64,000 bases of DNA from the NCBI GenBank assembly GCA_936432065.2, contig OW386285.2, positions 169,520,425 to 169,584,424 of the forward strand, read 5' to 3'. This DNA is from Rutpela maculata. Taxonomy: Eukaryota > Arthropoda > Insecta > Coleoptera > Cerambycidae. Shown here piece by piece: positions 46,858 through 57,976 of the stretch. How positions within the stretch are numbered: position 1 is the stretch's first letter; the number at the start of each line of letters is the position of its first letter. Below the pieces are notes generated by a model, which did not search any database, was not told the origin of the DNA, and worked only from the letters and a program-made list of their open reading frames with translations. The translations under genes were made by a program, and so were the position numbers.

Positions 46858-47236
46858 TTGATTCGATTAGGAAATATGTCTTTAAGACCGCAAAATGTAT
46901 CTCACAAAAGATTTTTCGTAAATTTTCAAAAGGGAAAGTGCACTGTCCAATGCGTTGGATTAAATAAGCTCTCAAAAATTCCAAGAATTGTAGCTGATTG
47001 TTTGCAATTGCCTGATGCAGATTTGTATACTGGCCATAGCATGCGCCGTTCCTCATCAACTCTTGGCCAATGCTGGGGGTGACATTACCACCCTTAAACG
47101 TCACGGTGTGTGGAAATCATCCACCGTGGCGGAGGGTTATTTGGAAGATTCAGTCTCAACAAGATTGTTATTGCTAAAAAAATTCAGGGAGAGCAGCACA
47201 ACGAGTCAGGCAATACAGACGTCGTTACTAGTATAG
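46858..47236 (+). pseudogene. Crypton-like tyrosine recombinase, C-terminal fragment
   Basis: The first frame (46858-47060) reads HKRFFVNFQKGKCTVQCVGL, then IPRIVADCLQLPDADLYTGH and SMRRSSSTL. A one-base loss near 47062 shifts to LANAGGDITTLKRHGVWKSS followed by TVAEGYLEDS. The H-x-x-R of TGHSMRR, the second basic step KRHGVWKSS and the GY tyrosine are the closing catalytic motifs of tyrosine recombinases of the Crypton/DUF3504 kind. The N-terminal half and the first catalytic Arg were not found, so the copy is broken. It lies 113 bases outside the palindromic end of the giant composite and points away from it. Confidence 0.65.
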
Positions 47237-49159
47237 AGAAAAATTGTGTACAGAAGAGCAGTTTTCTTTGTGAAAAATCGAATATGATGACAATAAATGT
47301 TAACATAAATATAAATAAGTGTTAGTGCATGGATTCTTTATTTTGTTAATTTTCCATATAATGGAGACAATAAATAAATTCCTTGGACTTTATTTTATAT
47401 CAAAATTACTCTTTAGTGACTAAATCACTTTACCTCACTTTAGCTTACTACTTTATCTCACTAGTGACTTATGGGTCACTTTATACCTTCAAAGTCTTAT
47501 CAATAAAGATTACTTTATATGAAAGTGTTGATAAATATATTTATTAACGTAAGGTGTGTAATAATGGAAAAAATACATAACAGTTTTCATATTTATTTAG
47601 TGATCAGTTTACATTTAATTTCATTCCATTCAATTTATTGTACATAAATAATGTCTTATGCCGTTATACCGACATTGTCCGTTCCCCATCGACACAATAT
47701 TTATTAAATTTGGAGTTTTTAATCGGCAAATTCATTTAATATGCTCAGTGGATCACTAACTGAACTATGGGTCAATCTGTGTGTTAAAGACAAGTTGTAA
47801 TTTTCGAGCAGTACACGGTATCATTAATCACTACAACTGTTATAGTTTTCGATTACTCTTCTTGTGTTGATGGGAGCACTTTTGCACTTGTTGCCAAAGA
47901 TGATGGTTTTGCTGTGGCGAAATAATCTATGTTTGCATCATATTCTGAAGAATCACTATTTCTCTACTACTGTTTAACTGTTTCTTCAGTTTTCTATAAA
48001 ACGTGGATGAGTGCTGATAAACTTTATTTCGCTTTCACTGAGCATTTCAAATGCCGCCATTTTATTCAATGCCAATAATTATATAAATTGTCTTAAAAGT
48101 TAATATTACTCTATAGTAGTTTTTCAAGGTATATGTAACTTTTAAGTCATTTTCAATTAGTGGGGAGTAGTAAAGATAACTTCAAAGCCCCTATGTTCGT
48201 AGAAATAACCTCATTTTTACTCGAGATGTCACTAATAAGTTAGACTACTTTCAAGTGGTCCTTTGGTAAAGCTGTGCAGTCGGCATTACTACCAATTTTC
48301 ACTTTGCAGTTGAGGATGCTTCAAAGTAATGCAGAGTAGTATCCGCGACGTTGCAGATTCTCCAGCAGTTACTTGAAAGTGTTATAACTATACAGTGCCT
48401 AAATTCAGTAGAATCTACTTAATTGTCACTACAAATGCATACCACAAAGTGAATATTACCCTGAAGTCGCAAAATTAGTAACAGTTATGTTATTCCTACT
48501 ATATTAAAGTTCCGATGCCTCAGATGCCAGTTCCCATCACTTTGAATGCTGCTTGGGTAGCGTTCAGCTTTCAGCCACAGATCAAACAAACCAGATGTTT
48601 CACTTATGACGTTTCATGATTTAGATAATAAATCAACTCCTGGAAGGTACCAATTTGTGTAGTGATCTGCGCATATAACAAGTAGTCTTAACCAGCGAGT
48701 ATAGTCACAGGAGGGAGCTGATGACACGTAACAATAATTAAAAGTCACTTAATAAATACTCAAAAAAACCACTTAAATTTATAACAATAACAACTCTAAG
48801 CTTCAATACAATACACCACATTCCAAAATAGTTAATATCACTGGTGTAGCTGATGACGACTTCCATCTCTGAGATTTTAGTACTAAACACTCCCTCCTGT
48901 CACATTATACTCCCTGGTCTTAACTTCCATGTCAACCGCTAGGTTGCTCTGTTTATGTCTTCTGCGCAGAATCCTGGAAGGTACACGTGACGTGACAAAA
49001 AATGAAACTGGTAACTGGTTACATAGGGAATACCAAAAAGGATAAGATAGAGCGGAAGGCTCGCGTACACATGCCATCTGTCGAGTTTTAGGCAGCAACA
49101 ACATATTTACAGGCATCGGCATCAATGAAAAAGATTGTCGTCTATACTATTGACCTTGC
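47237..49159. other. Repeat-like region rich in CACTTT/AAAGTGA and AGTAGT words
   Basis: From about 47400 to 48560 variants of AGTGACTT, TCACTTT and ACTTTA recur on both strands. The block ends CACTTTGAATGCTGCTTGGG at 48559, which resembles a CCC-type right end (complement CCCAAGCAGCATTC). No left end was found. Two stretches of 48556-49063 recur inverted and joined at about 52325-52405. No gene was recognised. Confidence 0.4.
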
Positions 49160-49388
49160 AACAGGTGCGTTTTTTTGCTACAATTCTGACACCGGAATAT
49201 CAAATTTTGTCGTTTTTTGCTCGCCATTCTGATTCCATACACATGAACGTCGATGCCATTATTCTTTATTTAAGAATCCTAAGAAATTTGTCGCCTCCCA
49301 CCTAGGAATTTCAGTTTTGTCGTTTTATTGGTAAATATCATTCTGGTAATTCTAACTCTACCGGTCGTGGACAAAAAAACGCACCTAA
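49160..49388. repeat. MITE with AGGTGCGTTTTTTTG terminal repeats
   Basis: CAGGTGCGTTTTTTTGCTAC at the left pairs with a right end whose complement is TAGGTGCGTTTTTTTGTCCA. Inner words ATTCTGACACCGG and ACCGGTAGAGTTAGAAT pair loosely. About 229 bp long. Confidence 0.6.
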
Positions 49389-49504
49389 CCTTACAATCAT
49401 GCAATGGTAATGGTGATCATAATAAAATGTCACATGTAGAAAAAGCAAATGAGTATTATATGTGTAAAAAAATTATAGTTTTAATTATAGTTATAAAGTA
49501 TATA

Positions 49505-49595
49505 ATGGTTGTGGCCTGCAATTTTTCAAACTGTCGTAGAAGAAACGATAAAGATAAAGGGCATGCTTTTTTATGGTCCCTAAGGAACCCGAAAT
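49505..49595 (+). pseudogene. Possible THAP zinc-finger first exon
   Basis: ATG at 49505 opens MVVACNFSNCRRRNDKDKGH, then AFLWSLRNPK, and stops at a GTGAGTAAG donor (49596). A start-proximal C-x4-C and a step before a splice donor recall the first exon of THAP proteins. The usual F-x-x-F-P is not conserved and no second exon with the C-x2-H pair was seen. A P/THAP9-like remnant lies 10 kb away and is not obviously linked. Confidence 0.25.
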
Positions 49596-50014
49596 GTGAG
49601 TAAGATCCCAGATGCCAGTTTGATTTGAAATTGTTATGAAAATATGCTACCAGCTTGGCACTCTCCGCCTTAGGAAGTTCTTTATCATGTACTTAGCATA
49701 CAAATCTTGCAAATTGCTAGCACTTGGGGCGAGTTGTACCAACGAAGTTCAAACCAAGTTCAGCTTGAGATGTTATTTCCCATATTTCGTATGGGTCCCA
49801 CGCGCCACAGACGAGAAAAAAAAATTGAAATATCACCAGCCGCCACTGCATGATCACACCTTGATCATCAGTATATAGAAAGAATATAATTTTCTTGTTT
49901 TTGATATTGATATTGTTAGATGAAAGCAGTTGATAAGGTGTCTCGTAAGAGTCATTTTTTATTGTTATACTGGTATGATCGGACTTGGATCGATAGCATA
50001 TGGAAAGAATGAAT

Positions 50015-50324
50015 GGTTTCATACACGGTCCATAAACGATACGGTTGCATCAATCAGCAGCTTTAGGACGAGAGAGACGCGGGGGGCAGGCAATCGAATG
50101 AAAGAGACAGACATATCTGATTTCCGTGCAGAAGACAGAGACAAAGATTCCGGTAGGGTCTACAGCCTACGTCACCTGTAGACACTACAAGCATCTTTGT
50201 CTCTGTCTTTTGCACGGAAATCAGATATATCTATCTCTTTCATTCGATTTCCCGCCCCCCTCGTCTCTCTCTTCCTAAAGCTGCTGATTGATGCAACCGT
50301 ATCGTTTATTGACCGTGGGTTTCA
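50015..50324. repeat. Fold-back element with ~125-bp arms
   Basis: TAAACGATACGGTTGCATCA in the left arm complements sequence at about 50291-50310. The arms extend through AATCAGCAGCTTTAGGA, CGAATGAAAGAGA and GTGCAGAAGACAGAGACAAA with few mismatches. It abuts a larger palindrome at 50325. Confidence 0.85.
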
Positions 50325-51522
50325 TAGACCTTTTCATCGTAAGCGCGCGCATGTGCTGCCACTATGTTTGTTTGTGGGAACTATGAAACGTTCGGACACT
50401 TGGTTGTCAAAATGGCTGGACCGATATCAGTTTTCCACATTAATTTAGATTAAAGTGTGATTGACGGTGCAAAATTAGTACACAACAATGTGGAAGAACA
50501 CACTTGTGCTCAATTAAGGCGCTAGCTCAAGTATCCTGGCCGTAAAATGACTGGAAGCAAGAATAAAGAACTGGTTGCAAGGTTAGAATTCAACTATCAA
50601 CTTATCAATGTATATACAAGTGCATTAAAAGAAAACAAATGTGTTTAGTCTACAATATGCTTAATAACATTCTTCGTGCAGTAATTGATAATGCAGTAAA
50701 AATATTTTCTGTTTTTTTATGAAAATGTAGGGTCAAAGATGCAATTGAAAATGAGGTTTTTTGTCGATCCTTCTGTGGATAAAGCTGACTCCTTTTTTTT
50801 CTAATTTTTTCAAATACGTAAACTATACGATATGGCACTACCTATTTTCAAAAAATTGGTAACAGATTCATCATTATTTGTTTAAAAAACGTCGAGTTCC
50901 GCCATGTTTCTTCGGACAGTTTTCGCATGTCAATATTGGATTTGACATAAACATTACGTTTTTTAACCAAAATGATGAATCTGTTACCAATTTTCTGAAA
51001 ATAGGTAGTGCCATATCGTATAGTTTACCTATTATAAAAAATTAGAAAAAAAAGGAAGTCAGCTTTATCCACAGAAGGATCGACAAAAAACCTCATTTTC
51101 AATTGCATTTTTGACCCTACATTTTCGTAAAAAAACAGAAAATATTTTTACTGCATTATCAATTACTGCACGAAGAATGTTATTAAGCATATTGTAGACT
51201 AAACACATTTGTTTTCTTTTAATGCAATTGTATATAAATTGATAAGTTGATAGTTGAATTCTAACCTTGCAACCAGTTCTTTATTCTTGCTTCCAGTCAT
51301 TTTACGGCCAGGATACTTGAGCTAGCGCCTTAATTGAGCACAAGTGTGTTCTTCCACAATGTTGTGTACTAATTTTGCACCGTCAATCACACTTTCGTCT
51401 AAATTAATGTGGAAAAATGATACCGGTCCAGCCATTTTGACAACCAAGTGTCCGAACATTTCATAGTTCTCGCAAACAAACATAGAGGCAGCACATGCGC
51501 GCGCTTATAATGAAAAGGTCTA
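50325..51522. repeat. Large near-perfect palindrome, ~570-bp arms
   Basis: TAGACCTTTTCATCGTAAGC at the left end pairs with the right end TTATAATGAAAAGGTCTA. Identity is very high over the whole arms (50325-50892 and 50955-51522), with a 62-base unique centre. The low divergence suggests recent formation or gene conversion. Each arm carries the same SAP-like coding scrap with the same stop codon. Confidence 0.9.
50488..50583 (+). pseudogene. SAP-like domain fragment in the palindrome arm (mirrored near 51264-51359)
   Basis: The plus-strand frame encodes NVEEHTCAQLRR, a TAG at 50524-50526, then LKYPGRKMTGSKNKELVAR. The pattern QLRR-x-LK-x-x-G-x-x-x-TG-x-K-x-ELV-x-R fits the helix-turn-helix of SAP/SAP-like DNA-binding domains that occur in several DNA transposon proteins. 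LRRW is common there, so TAG probably replaced a TGG. The right arm has the same lesion, so the break predates or was copied during palindrome formation. Confidence 0.45.
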
Positions 51523-52496
51523 TTGAAAGTTATCTGCTGGATTAGTACACAAAATAATATTTTTCGATAATTTGTAATGGTTGTATTTTGAGCTACCACT
51601 AATTAGTGATTTTTGTTTTACCCATTAATTTATTTTTAGTATACGATATACGATTTTTTTTTATTGGAGCTGACATGTTTATATTTGTTATTTTTTCTGT
51701 CAGTTTTGTGTCCGTTTTATTTACTAATTTTGTATGATTAATTTTTTTCAATTGCACACGTTGAATTCATTACAACTAGAATTTTTATTTTCTGTTCAAT
51801 ACAACACTGTAGCATAACTATTGATCAGTGTTATACAGATTTCTAGTTATAAGTTATTATACAGTGTCATTTGTAGAATATTTTATAAATTATTTATACT
51901 ATTTACATTCACTTATTACTAGTAATATTTGTTTTGTTAAGGGTGCAGTGGCTATTTCTCAAAATAAAGAAATTTTTTTCACGTTTATCGCTTCTTTTTT
52001 CCTTAATTTTTAAGAAATCCAGTGCCACGAGTGCGTTGCCTCGAGAGTTTAAATTTCCCGGTAATGGCGGTAGTGGGCAGTGGGGGATTTAGTTACGCAT
52101 CTGACCTGCAGAGGGCGCCGGCTCGGTACTTCCGAATTTAAATTTCCCGCTAAAAATTGAAGGCTGAAAGTTCCTTTACGAGCCCGACCCGCGCAGGGTG
52201 CATGGATTGAGAACCTTGAGTTTCAGTTTCCCGCTATGTGTGGTAGTGGGGGGATTTCATGCTGCCTAGGACTCGCCCAGGTGGCGCAGGAAAACCTTGT
52301 ACGGAAAAATACATTGTGGCCACATGGAACCTTCCACTCTATCTTATCCTTTTTGGGGAATACTATTAAGTGAAACATCTGGTTTGTTTGATCTGTGTTT
52401 CAGCGTTGGTTTTGCATTGGGGTTGTTCGATCAAGTTTGCTTTATTTCATGTTTCTGAGTGTTCTGTGTTTATTACGTCAATAAATAAAAACTATA
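51523..52496. other. AT-rich spacer, then a GC-richer repeat stretch
   Basis: 51523-52015 is AT-rich with nothing recognised. 52020-52300 is GC-richer with repeated TTTAAATTTCCCG/TCAGTTTCCCGCTA-type words and no clear frame. 52325-52405 matches, inverted, two separate pieces of 48556-49063. AATAAATAAAA near 52480 precedes the LINE B insertion. Confidence 0.45.
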
Positions 52497-52509
52497 TTTC
52501 AGTATATTT
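52497..52509. repeat. Left 13-bp target-site duplication of LINE B
   Basis: TTTCAGTATATTT is repeated exactly at 57738-57750 and brackets the element. Confidence 0.9.
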
Positions 52510-52698
52510 TTTTTTTTTTTTTTTTTTTTGGCGAGGGGGGGGAAACCCACACGGGCTGCCTATCCCAACTAGGAATAGGTCTGAGTGTCAGACTCAAACT
52601 GACTAAAACCCCTCCTCTAGGGCTCGTCTGTATGAAATACTCCGAATGCACTGCAGCCTCCTGGGCTTATTGTGCTTACCCTGTTTTTATTTTTTTTT

Positions 52699-55600
52699 TT
52701 AGTTTTCACTCGTCCATTTTAAAATTCCTGTGTCACTGACAAGGTGATACAGGTCTGAAAATGGACGGGTCTTGATGGTTTCCGGGTCTGTTTGTGTTTG
52801 CCCGTAAATGTTATACCTTCTGCGGGCCAATGCCTCGCAGTCATGTATAATATGTTCTACAGTTTCTGGTACCTTGCCGCACAGTCTGCAGCTAAGGTCG
52901 CCAGCAAACTTTCCAATTAAGTGCAGGTACTTCTTGACGGGGAACTGTCCCGTCAGAAGACCAGTTATGGTTCTCAGCTGGATCCTGTTCCTTGTGAGCA
53001 GTTCTCCAGTTTGTTTTGAACATGGTCCATTGATAAGTGTTTTCCCATGTCGATTTCCTGGAATATTTCTCCAGTGGTGGTTGTGTTTACTCCTGACCCA
53101 GTCTTTGATTACCCTTCTGGCTGAGCCTTTTGTGATACCCAGCGCAGGTTCTGGGCCATAGAATATATTCGCTGCTCCTTGTCTAGCAAGTTCGTCAGCT
53201 CTCTCGTTGCCCTCAATGCTGGTATGTCCCGGCACCCAGAGTAGTCTTACTCTGTTCCGCTCATCCAGAATTTTGAGCTCTTCGTGGCAGTCCCAAACCA
53301 GTCTGGAAGACACTCTGTTAGAGGCTAGTGCCCCAAGTGCCGCCTGACTGTCTGTTGCGATTGAGATCTAATGCTTCACGTATCGTCGTTTAACATTCTC
53401 CCGTACACACTCGAGTATAGCCAGAATTTCTGTCTGGAACACAGTGGAGTGCTGTCCAAGAGAGAGACTTATACTCTCTTTCTCGGCCGCACACCATGTA
53501 TTCCTGCTCCAGCTCCTGATTCCATCCTGGATTCGTCAGTATACCAGACCAGGCCTCTGCGTAGAGCATCATGAGTACCTGTCTTCCATTCCTTCCTATC
53601 TCCGATGGTGATAGTGAAGGGCTTATTGAATGTAATTTTTGGTGTCATGTAGTCCGACCTCATGCTTAATAGAGGATCCACTACATTGTTTATTATTCTC
53701 ATGTGCCCCGAGTTGCCTCCAAGAGGAGTCGGGTTCTGAGAGTTTTGTAGCCTGTAGGCTCCCATTCTGGTCTCCCCCTGAATCACAAGACTCAGTGGAG
53801 GGAGGTCTAGTAGGGTCTCCATGGCTGCTGTTGGAGTGCTTTTCATTGCACCTGTAATTCCCAGGCAGGCCAGTCTTTGCACCCGGCTCAGCCTGTTCGC
53901 TGCTGTGGTTTGAGTGACCTTAGGCCACTAAACCAAGGCTGCGTATGTGATGGTGGGTCTTATTACGCTGGTATAGAGCCAGTGCACCATACCAGGCCTA
54001 ATTCCCCATTTCTTACCATACAATCGTCTGTATGTTGCCAGTATGACAACAGAATTATGTATTACTCTATCCAGGTGTTGGTTCCAGGTAAGTTTGGAGT
54101 CTATAATGACTCCAAGGTATTTTACCTCCCCCGACATCTGGAGTAGTGTGTCTTGGAGAACTAGAGGACCCAATCCCTCCAGGTTTCTCCTTCTGGTAAA
54201 TGGAACGATGCTGGTCTTTTGAGGACTGATTTTCAGCCCCTCCTCATCGGTCCATTTCTTAACCATATTCAGGGCCTTTTGTAGACGGTCCCTGACTATG
54301 TTGTTGAACTTTCCCCTGGATATGATGACTATGTCGTCCGCATATCCTTGGGCTTCGAATCCCTCATTTGTGAGTTTCTTCAGTAGGCCGTCAACTACAA
54401 GGTTCCATAGCAGAGGGGACAGTACATCCCCCTGCGGGCATCCCCCAGCAACTGACGCGCCTAAGGTTTCATCCATCATTGTGGTGAATACCACCCTGCC
54501 TTTGAGCATAGTGCCTATCCACCTGCAGCAGGTGTCCTCAATGCCTCGCTCTCTTGCAGTTCTGATGATTGAGTTAAAGGAGGTGTTGTCGAATGCCCCC
54601 TCTATGTCGAAGAAGGCACCCAGTGCCACCTCCTTGTGCTCCAACGTCCTTTCCACCTTCTGAATTAGATGGTGGAGTGCCGTTTCCGTCGACATGCCTG
54701 CTCTATATGCATATTGGCCTTGATGTAGTGGACTTCTAACCAGTACATCATCCCTAATATGTCTGTCAAGCATTTTTTCCATTGTCTTAAGTTGGAATGA
54801 CATAAGACTTATGGGTCTTAGGGACTTGGCTTCGTTATGGGAGTTTCTCCCAGCCTTTGGTATAAATACCACCCTAACCGGTTTCCAGATTTTTGGTATG
54901 TGCCCCAGCGCTAGGCTGGCCCTGTAAAGTGTACAGAGTTTTGACGCTAGCAAGTCTATACCTTGCTGAAGCAGTATTGGCCAAATTCCGTCCTGTCCCG
55001 GAGATTTGTATGGCTCAAATGAGTTTATTGCCCATTTGATTTTGGATTGATCTATCACCTTTTTTGACACTGTCCAGTCTTCCCTGGTAGCTCTGTTTCC
55101 AGTCGCTTCCAGTTCTGTTCCTAGCCATTCCTCAGGTGATTGATCTATTATTGTGGATCCAGGAAAGTGCACGAGGAGTAATTCCTCCATTGTTTCCTTG
55201 CCTGTCTTGGTATATTGACCTGTCTCAGTTAAGAGAGAGTTAGTTATGCTCCGATTATCCTTAGAGAGAATTCTCTGGAGTCTGGAGCATGTCGAGATAC
55301 TTTCTATACTCTCACAGTGCCTCCTCCAGGAATCTCTCTTGGCCTTTCTCAGTGCTTTGTTATTCTCAGTCAAAGAGGTCCTGTAGTCATCCCAGTTTTC
55401 TGATATTTTTGCAATATTAAATTTCTTTCTTACTTGCCTTCTCATTGTATCGAGGTGCTTGTTCCACCAGGGCACATTCCTGGTGGATTTCCTCACTACA
55501 AGAGGGCAGTTGTTCTCATATGCGGAGATAATTGCGTTCTGCATTTGTTCCGCAGCTACCTCCACATCCTCCTTGTTTTTAACACTGATCGCAACCCCAG

Positions 55601-56350
55601 CAAGTCCCCTGGCAAGGTCTTCCCTGTATCCTTCCCAGTCCGTCTTGCGTGGGTTACGATATGTTTCGGTTACACTGTTAACTCCCGTTATGTTGAATCT
55701 TATGTGTCTGTGGTCCGAACAACTCTCTTCCTCAGACACATGCCATAGTTACTGATTAAATTACACGCATATGTTGTACCTATCGTTAAATCTAACACTT
55801 CTTGCCTTTGTCTATTTACAAAGGTCGGAGTATTCCCTACATTTACTATGTCTAAGTTATATTCCATAATGAATTCAAAAAGTGACTCACCTCTTTGATT
55901 GGTGTTGGTGCTCCCCCAGACCGTGTGATGCGCGTTTGCATCACATCCTATGATGACCTGAGATCCTCTTCCTCTGCAGCTCATCACCAGTTCTTCCACG
56001 GCCCTGGTTGGTGGTGGTTCAGGGTCATCGTACGGAAGGTAAGCCGAGCCCAGTATTAACTCTCTCGGCATACCCCCACACGAAACCCTGATTTTAACTG
56101 CCACTAGATCCCTAGAACAGAAATTAGTTAATGACATCGCCTTATACTTATTATTGACAATTATACACGCTCTAGGAGTCTCGGTGGTTCTACTGTAAAT
56201 CAGTTCTCCACCGACACCCTTCAAGCCACTTACCTGTCCCTTATGAACCCAAGGTTCCTGGATCAGTGCCACATCACACCCCTGCATTACCTTAGCAAGG
56301 ACCGCTGTGGCCGCCTTGCTATGGTGCAGGTTGATCTGCACCACCCTCAT
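52699..56350 (-). pseudogene. LINE B ORF2: endonuclease-RT-RNase H, several breaks
   Basis: It starts at ATG 56350-56348 (MRVVQINLHHSKAATAVLAK). The endonuclease has LIQEPW, GCDANAHHTVWGS and, after two extra bases at about 55746-55747, CSDHRH. The RT is open from 55739 to 53931, with YKSPGQDG, RPISLMSFQLK, AYRAGMSTETAL, GCPQGDVLSPLL and GYADDIVI. A TAG at 53930-53928 replaces a tryptophan codon of the VWW motif seen in LINE A. RNase H follows: YTDES, a frameshift near 53485-53505, a TAG at 53370-53368, then TDSQAAL, WVPGHTSIEGNERADELA and a CRLCGK...HIIHDC cluster. The lesions mean no functional product. Confidence 0.9.
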
Positions 56351-57348
56351 TCTGAGTGGGTCTTCTCTCCCCCTCTTTCAATTTCTTGAAGGTTACCCTC
56401 CCCAGGCTATAGTATGGCTTGAAGTCCAAATCTTCAAGCACCTTAGCCGATTTTTCATCCAAGGAGAAGGCCAGCGTTTGCCCCTTCTCCTCTACTTTGC
56501 GACTCATCAAAAGTCAGTTCTCTGTGGTCAAGCCTGCATTTTGCCTCTTGAGCCGGTCCCTGACTATTGTTTCCTCAACTGGCTCGGGAACCCAGACGAG
56601 GAACTCAGGGCGCTTCGGGAGGTCCCTGATGTTGACCACGGTCAGCGACAAGTCCTCCCCCAGCTCTCCCATCCCCCGCACTACGCTCACAAGCCAGTTT
56701 TCTGAGCAGGTTATGCTGAGGATCCCCCTCAAATTTTGGAAAGCGCTGGAACCGCGGAGCTGCCTCCCCGAGGGGGATGGCATCTATGGCGGCCACCAGC
56801 TTTTTCTGAATCAGGTCCGCCTGCAACTGGTTCAGCATGGTATCAGGATGGTTGACATTGATCACCGCCATCCTGATACCTGTCATGACATCCCTGTAGG
56901 AGCCAGACGGCGCTGATGCGCTTCTGGCCTTTTTGGGATTGGGTTTGGCAGGGGAGTCCGACATTGGTCTCTTGGAAGAGACCGGAACTGCTCCCTTGTC
57001 CTTGACGATTTTAGTCTGTGGCCGTGGTCTTTTTTCCGTCCACGTGCCAGCAGCCATCTTCCTAGCTTTCGTGAGCTGCTTTCTTTGCGCTCCCGAAAGT
57101 CTTTTCTTGACAGAGCTCTCCCTGGTCAAGTCTGCCTGAGCTCCTTGACTGGTACCAGCTCTATCATTTGCAGTGCAGTCCATTACTTCCCGCACTGTGG
57201 AGGGGATGCTCCCTGAGGAGTTCCCCTTTTCTTGTTTTTTTAAATTGTTATGGTCCATATTGATCCCACGAGTCTGGGGGAAAGGGTGGTCACCACGCAC
57301 GGAGCCCCCTGCGTGCGTGGAAGACATTGTTACAACGGGGTGCGTCAT
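56319..57348 (-). pseudogene. LINE B ORF1: DUF4780-like protein, frameshifted
   Basis: The first frame (57348 to about 56750) has a basic Lys/Arg-rich N-terminus, then YRDVMTGIRMAVINVNHPDT and AAPRFQ. A single-base shift near 56750 moves the frame to FQNLRGILSITCSENWLVSV and RPEFLVWVPEPVEETIV. A TGA at 56516-56514 stands where LINE A has tryptophan, and the tail EDLDFKPYYSLGRVTFKKLK matches LINE A LNYRPYFGFGQVQF. It overlaps ORF2 by 32 bases. Confidence 0.75.
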
Positions 57349-57737
57349 GTGCCCCGAGGCTAGTCGCTAGCGGCCGGGCTCCCCCCCCCCGACCATGCAT
57401 CCCCTCGGCGCGCACACTACCTTGGGATTGGGGAAGTTTTTATGGTGGTGCTTCATCCACGCGGTCCGGGCAGTGAAGCCAGGACCCCCGTGCCCCCTGG
57501 AGAGACATACACCCGACCTGGGTCGGGGGGTCGTTGCCACTCCAAGCGGTTTACGGTGTGTGAGTTGGTCCGCGACGTGGCTTTAGCCGGGGTGAGTTGG
57601 GATTTTAGGCCCGCCCCCCAGCAGTATGATCACGTTAACCCTACTCCTCGCGGAGTCTGGCCGTTCTCCTATCCGCCACCTGGAGAGGCGCCTGGCAGGA
57701 ACTCAACCCCCCACCCCCGTTAGAGGGTGGTACCAGG
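57349..57737 (-). promoter_or_regulatory. LINE B 5' UTR
   Basis: A GC-rich leader between the ORF1 start and the target duplication, with C and G homopolymer runs (57381-57391). It shares a patch with the LINE A leader. An internal promoter is expected for a LINE but no specific motif could be picked out. Confidence 0.65.
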
Positions 57738-57865
57738 TTTCAGTATATTTACATTAATCACATTAGATTACAGCGGCGATTGCAAAAAAATAGTGTACTT
57801 ACCTACGTATCATGTGTCGAAAGTGTTTTCACTGGATTCGCATACTCGCAAGCTTCCAGGGCAAT

Positions 57866-57976
57866 CCAGGGGCTCAATTCTCGAAATTATTCCAATGGGA
57901 AATAGGTATTTTATTATTACGTTTCCTATTTATTTCTCTTTCCTTTCTCTTACTAAGTCGAGAATCGAGCCCCAGG
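57866..57976. repeat. 111-bp MITE
   Basis: The ends CCAGGGGCTCAATTCTCGA and TCGAGAATCGAGCCCCAGG pair as terminal inverted repeats with one mismatch. The short AT-rich middle also pairs partly (GGAAATAGG with CCTATTT). Confidence 0.75.

Larger units (their letters stand above)
52510..57737 (-). mobile_element. LINE B: LOA/R1-group retrotransposon, full extent, decayed
   Basis: Read on the minus strand: 5' UTR (57737-57349), ORF1 (57348-56319), ORF2 (56350-52699), a short 3' UTR and a poly(A) tail seen as a T run at 52510-52529. The 13-bp duplication at 52497-52509 and 57738-57750 gives a length of 5,228 bp. It is a relative of LINE A with the same domain order. It differs in having a poly(A) tail and a 32-base ORF1/ORF2 overlap instead of a 19-base gap. 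Both ORFs carry several lesions. Confidence 0.9.

Noticed and set aside
48040..48100. Minus-strand start MAAFEMLSESEIKF as a gene
   Set aside because: The frame soon meets several stops, and no splice-supported continuation was found.
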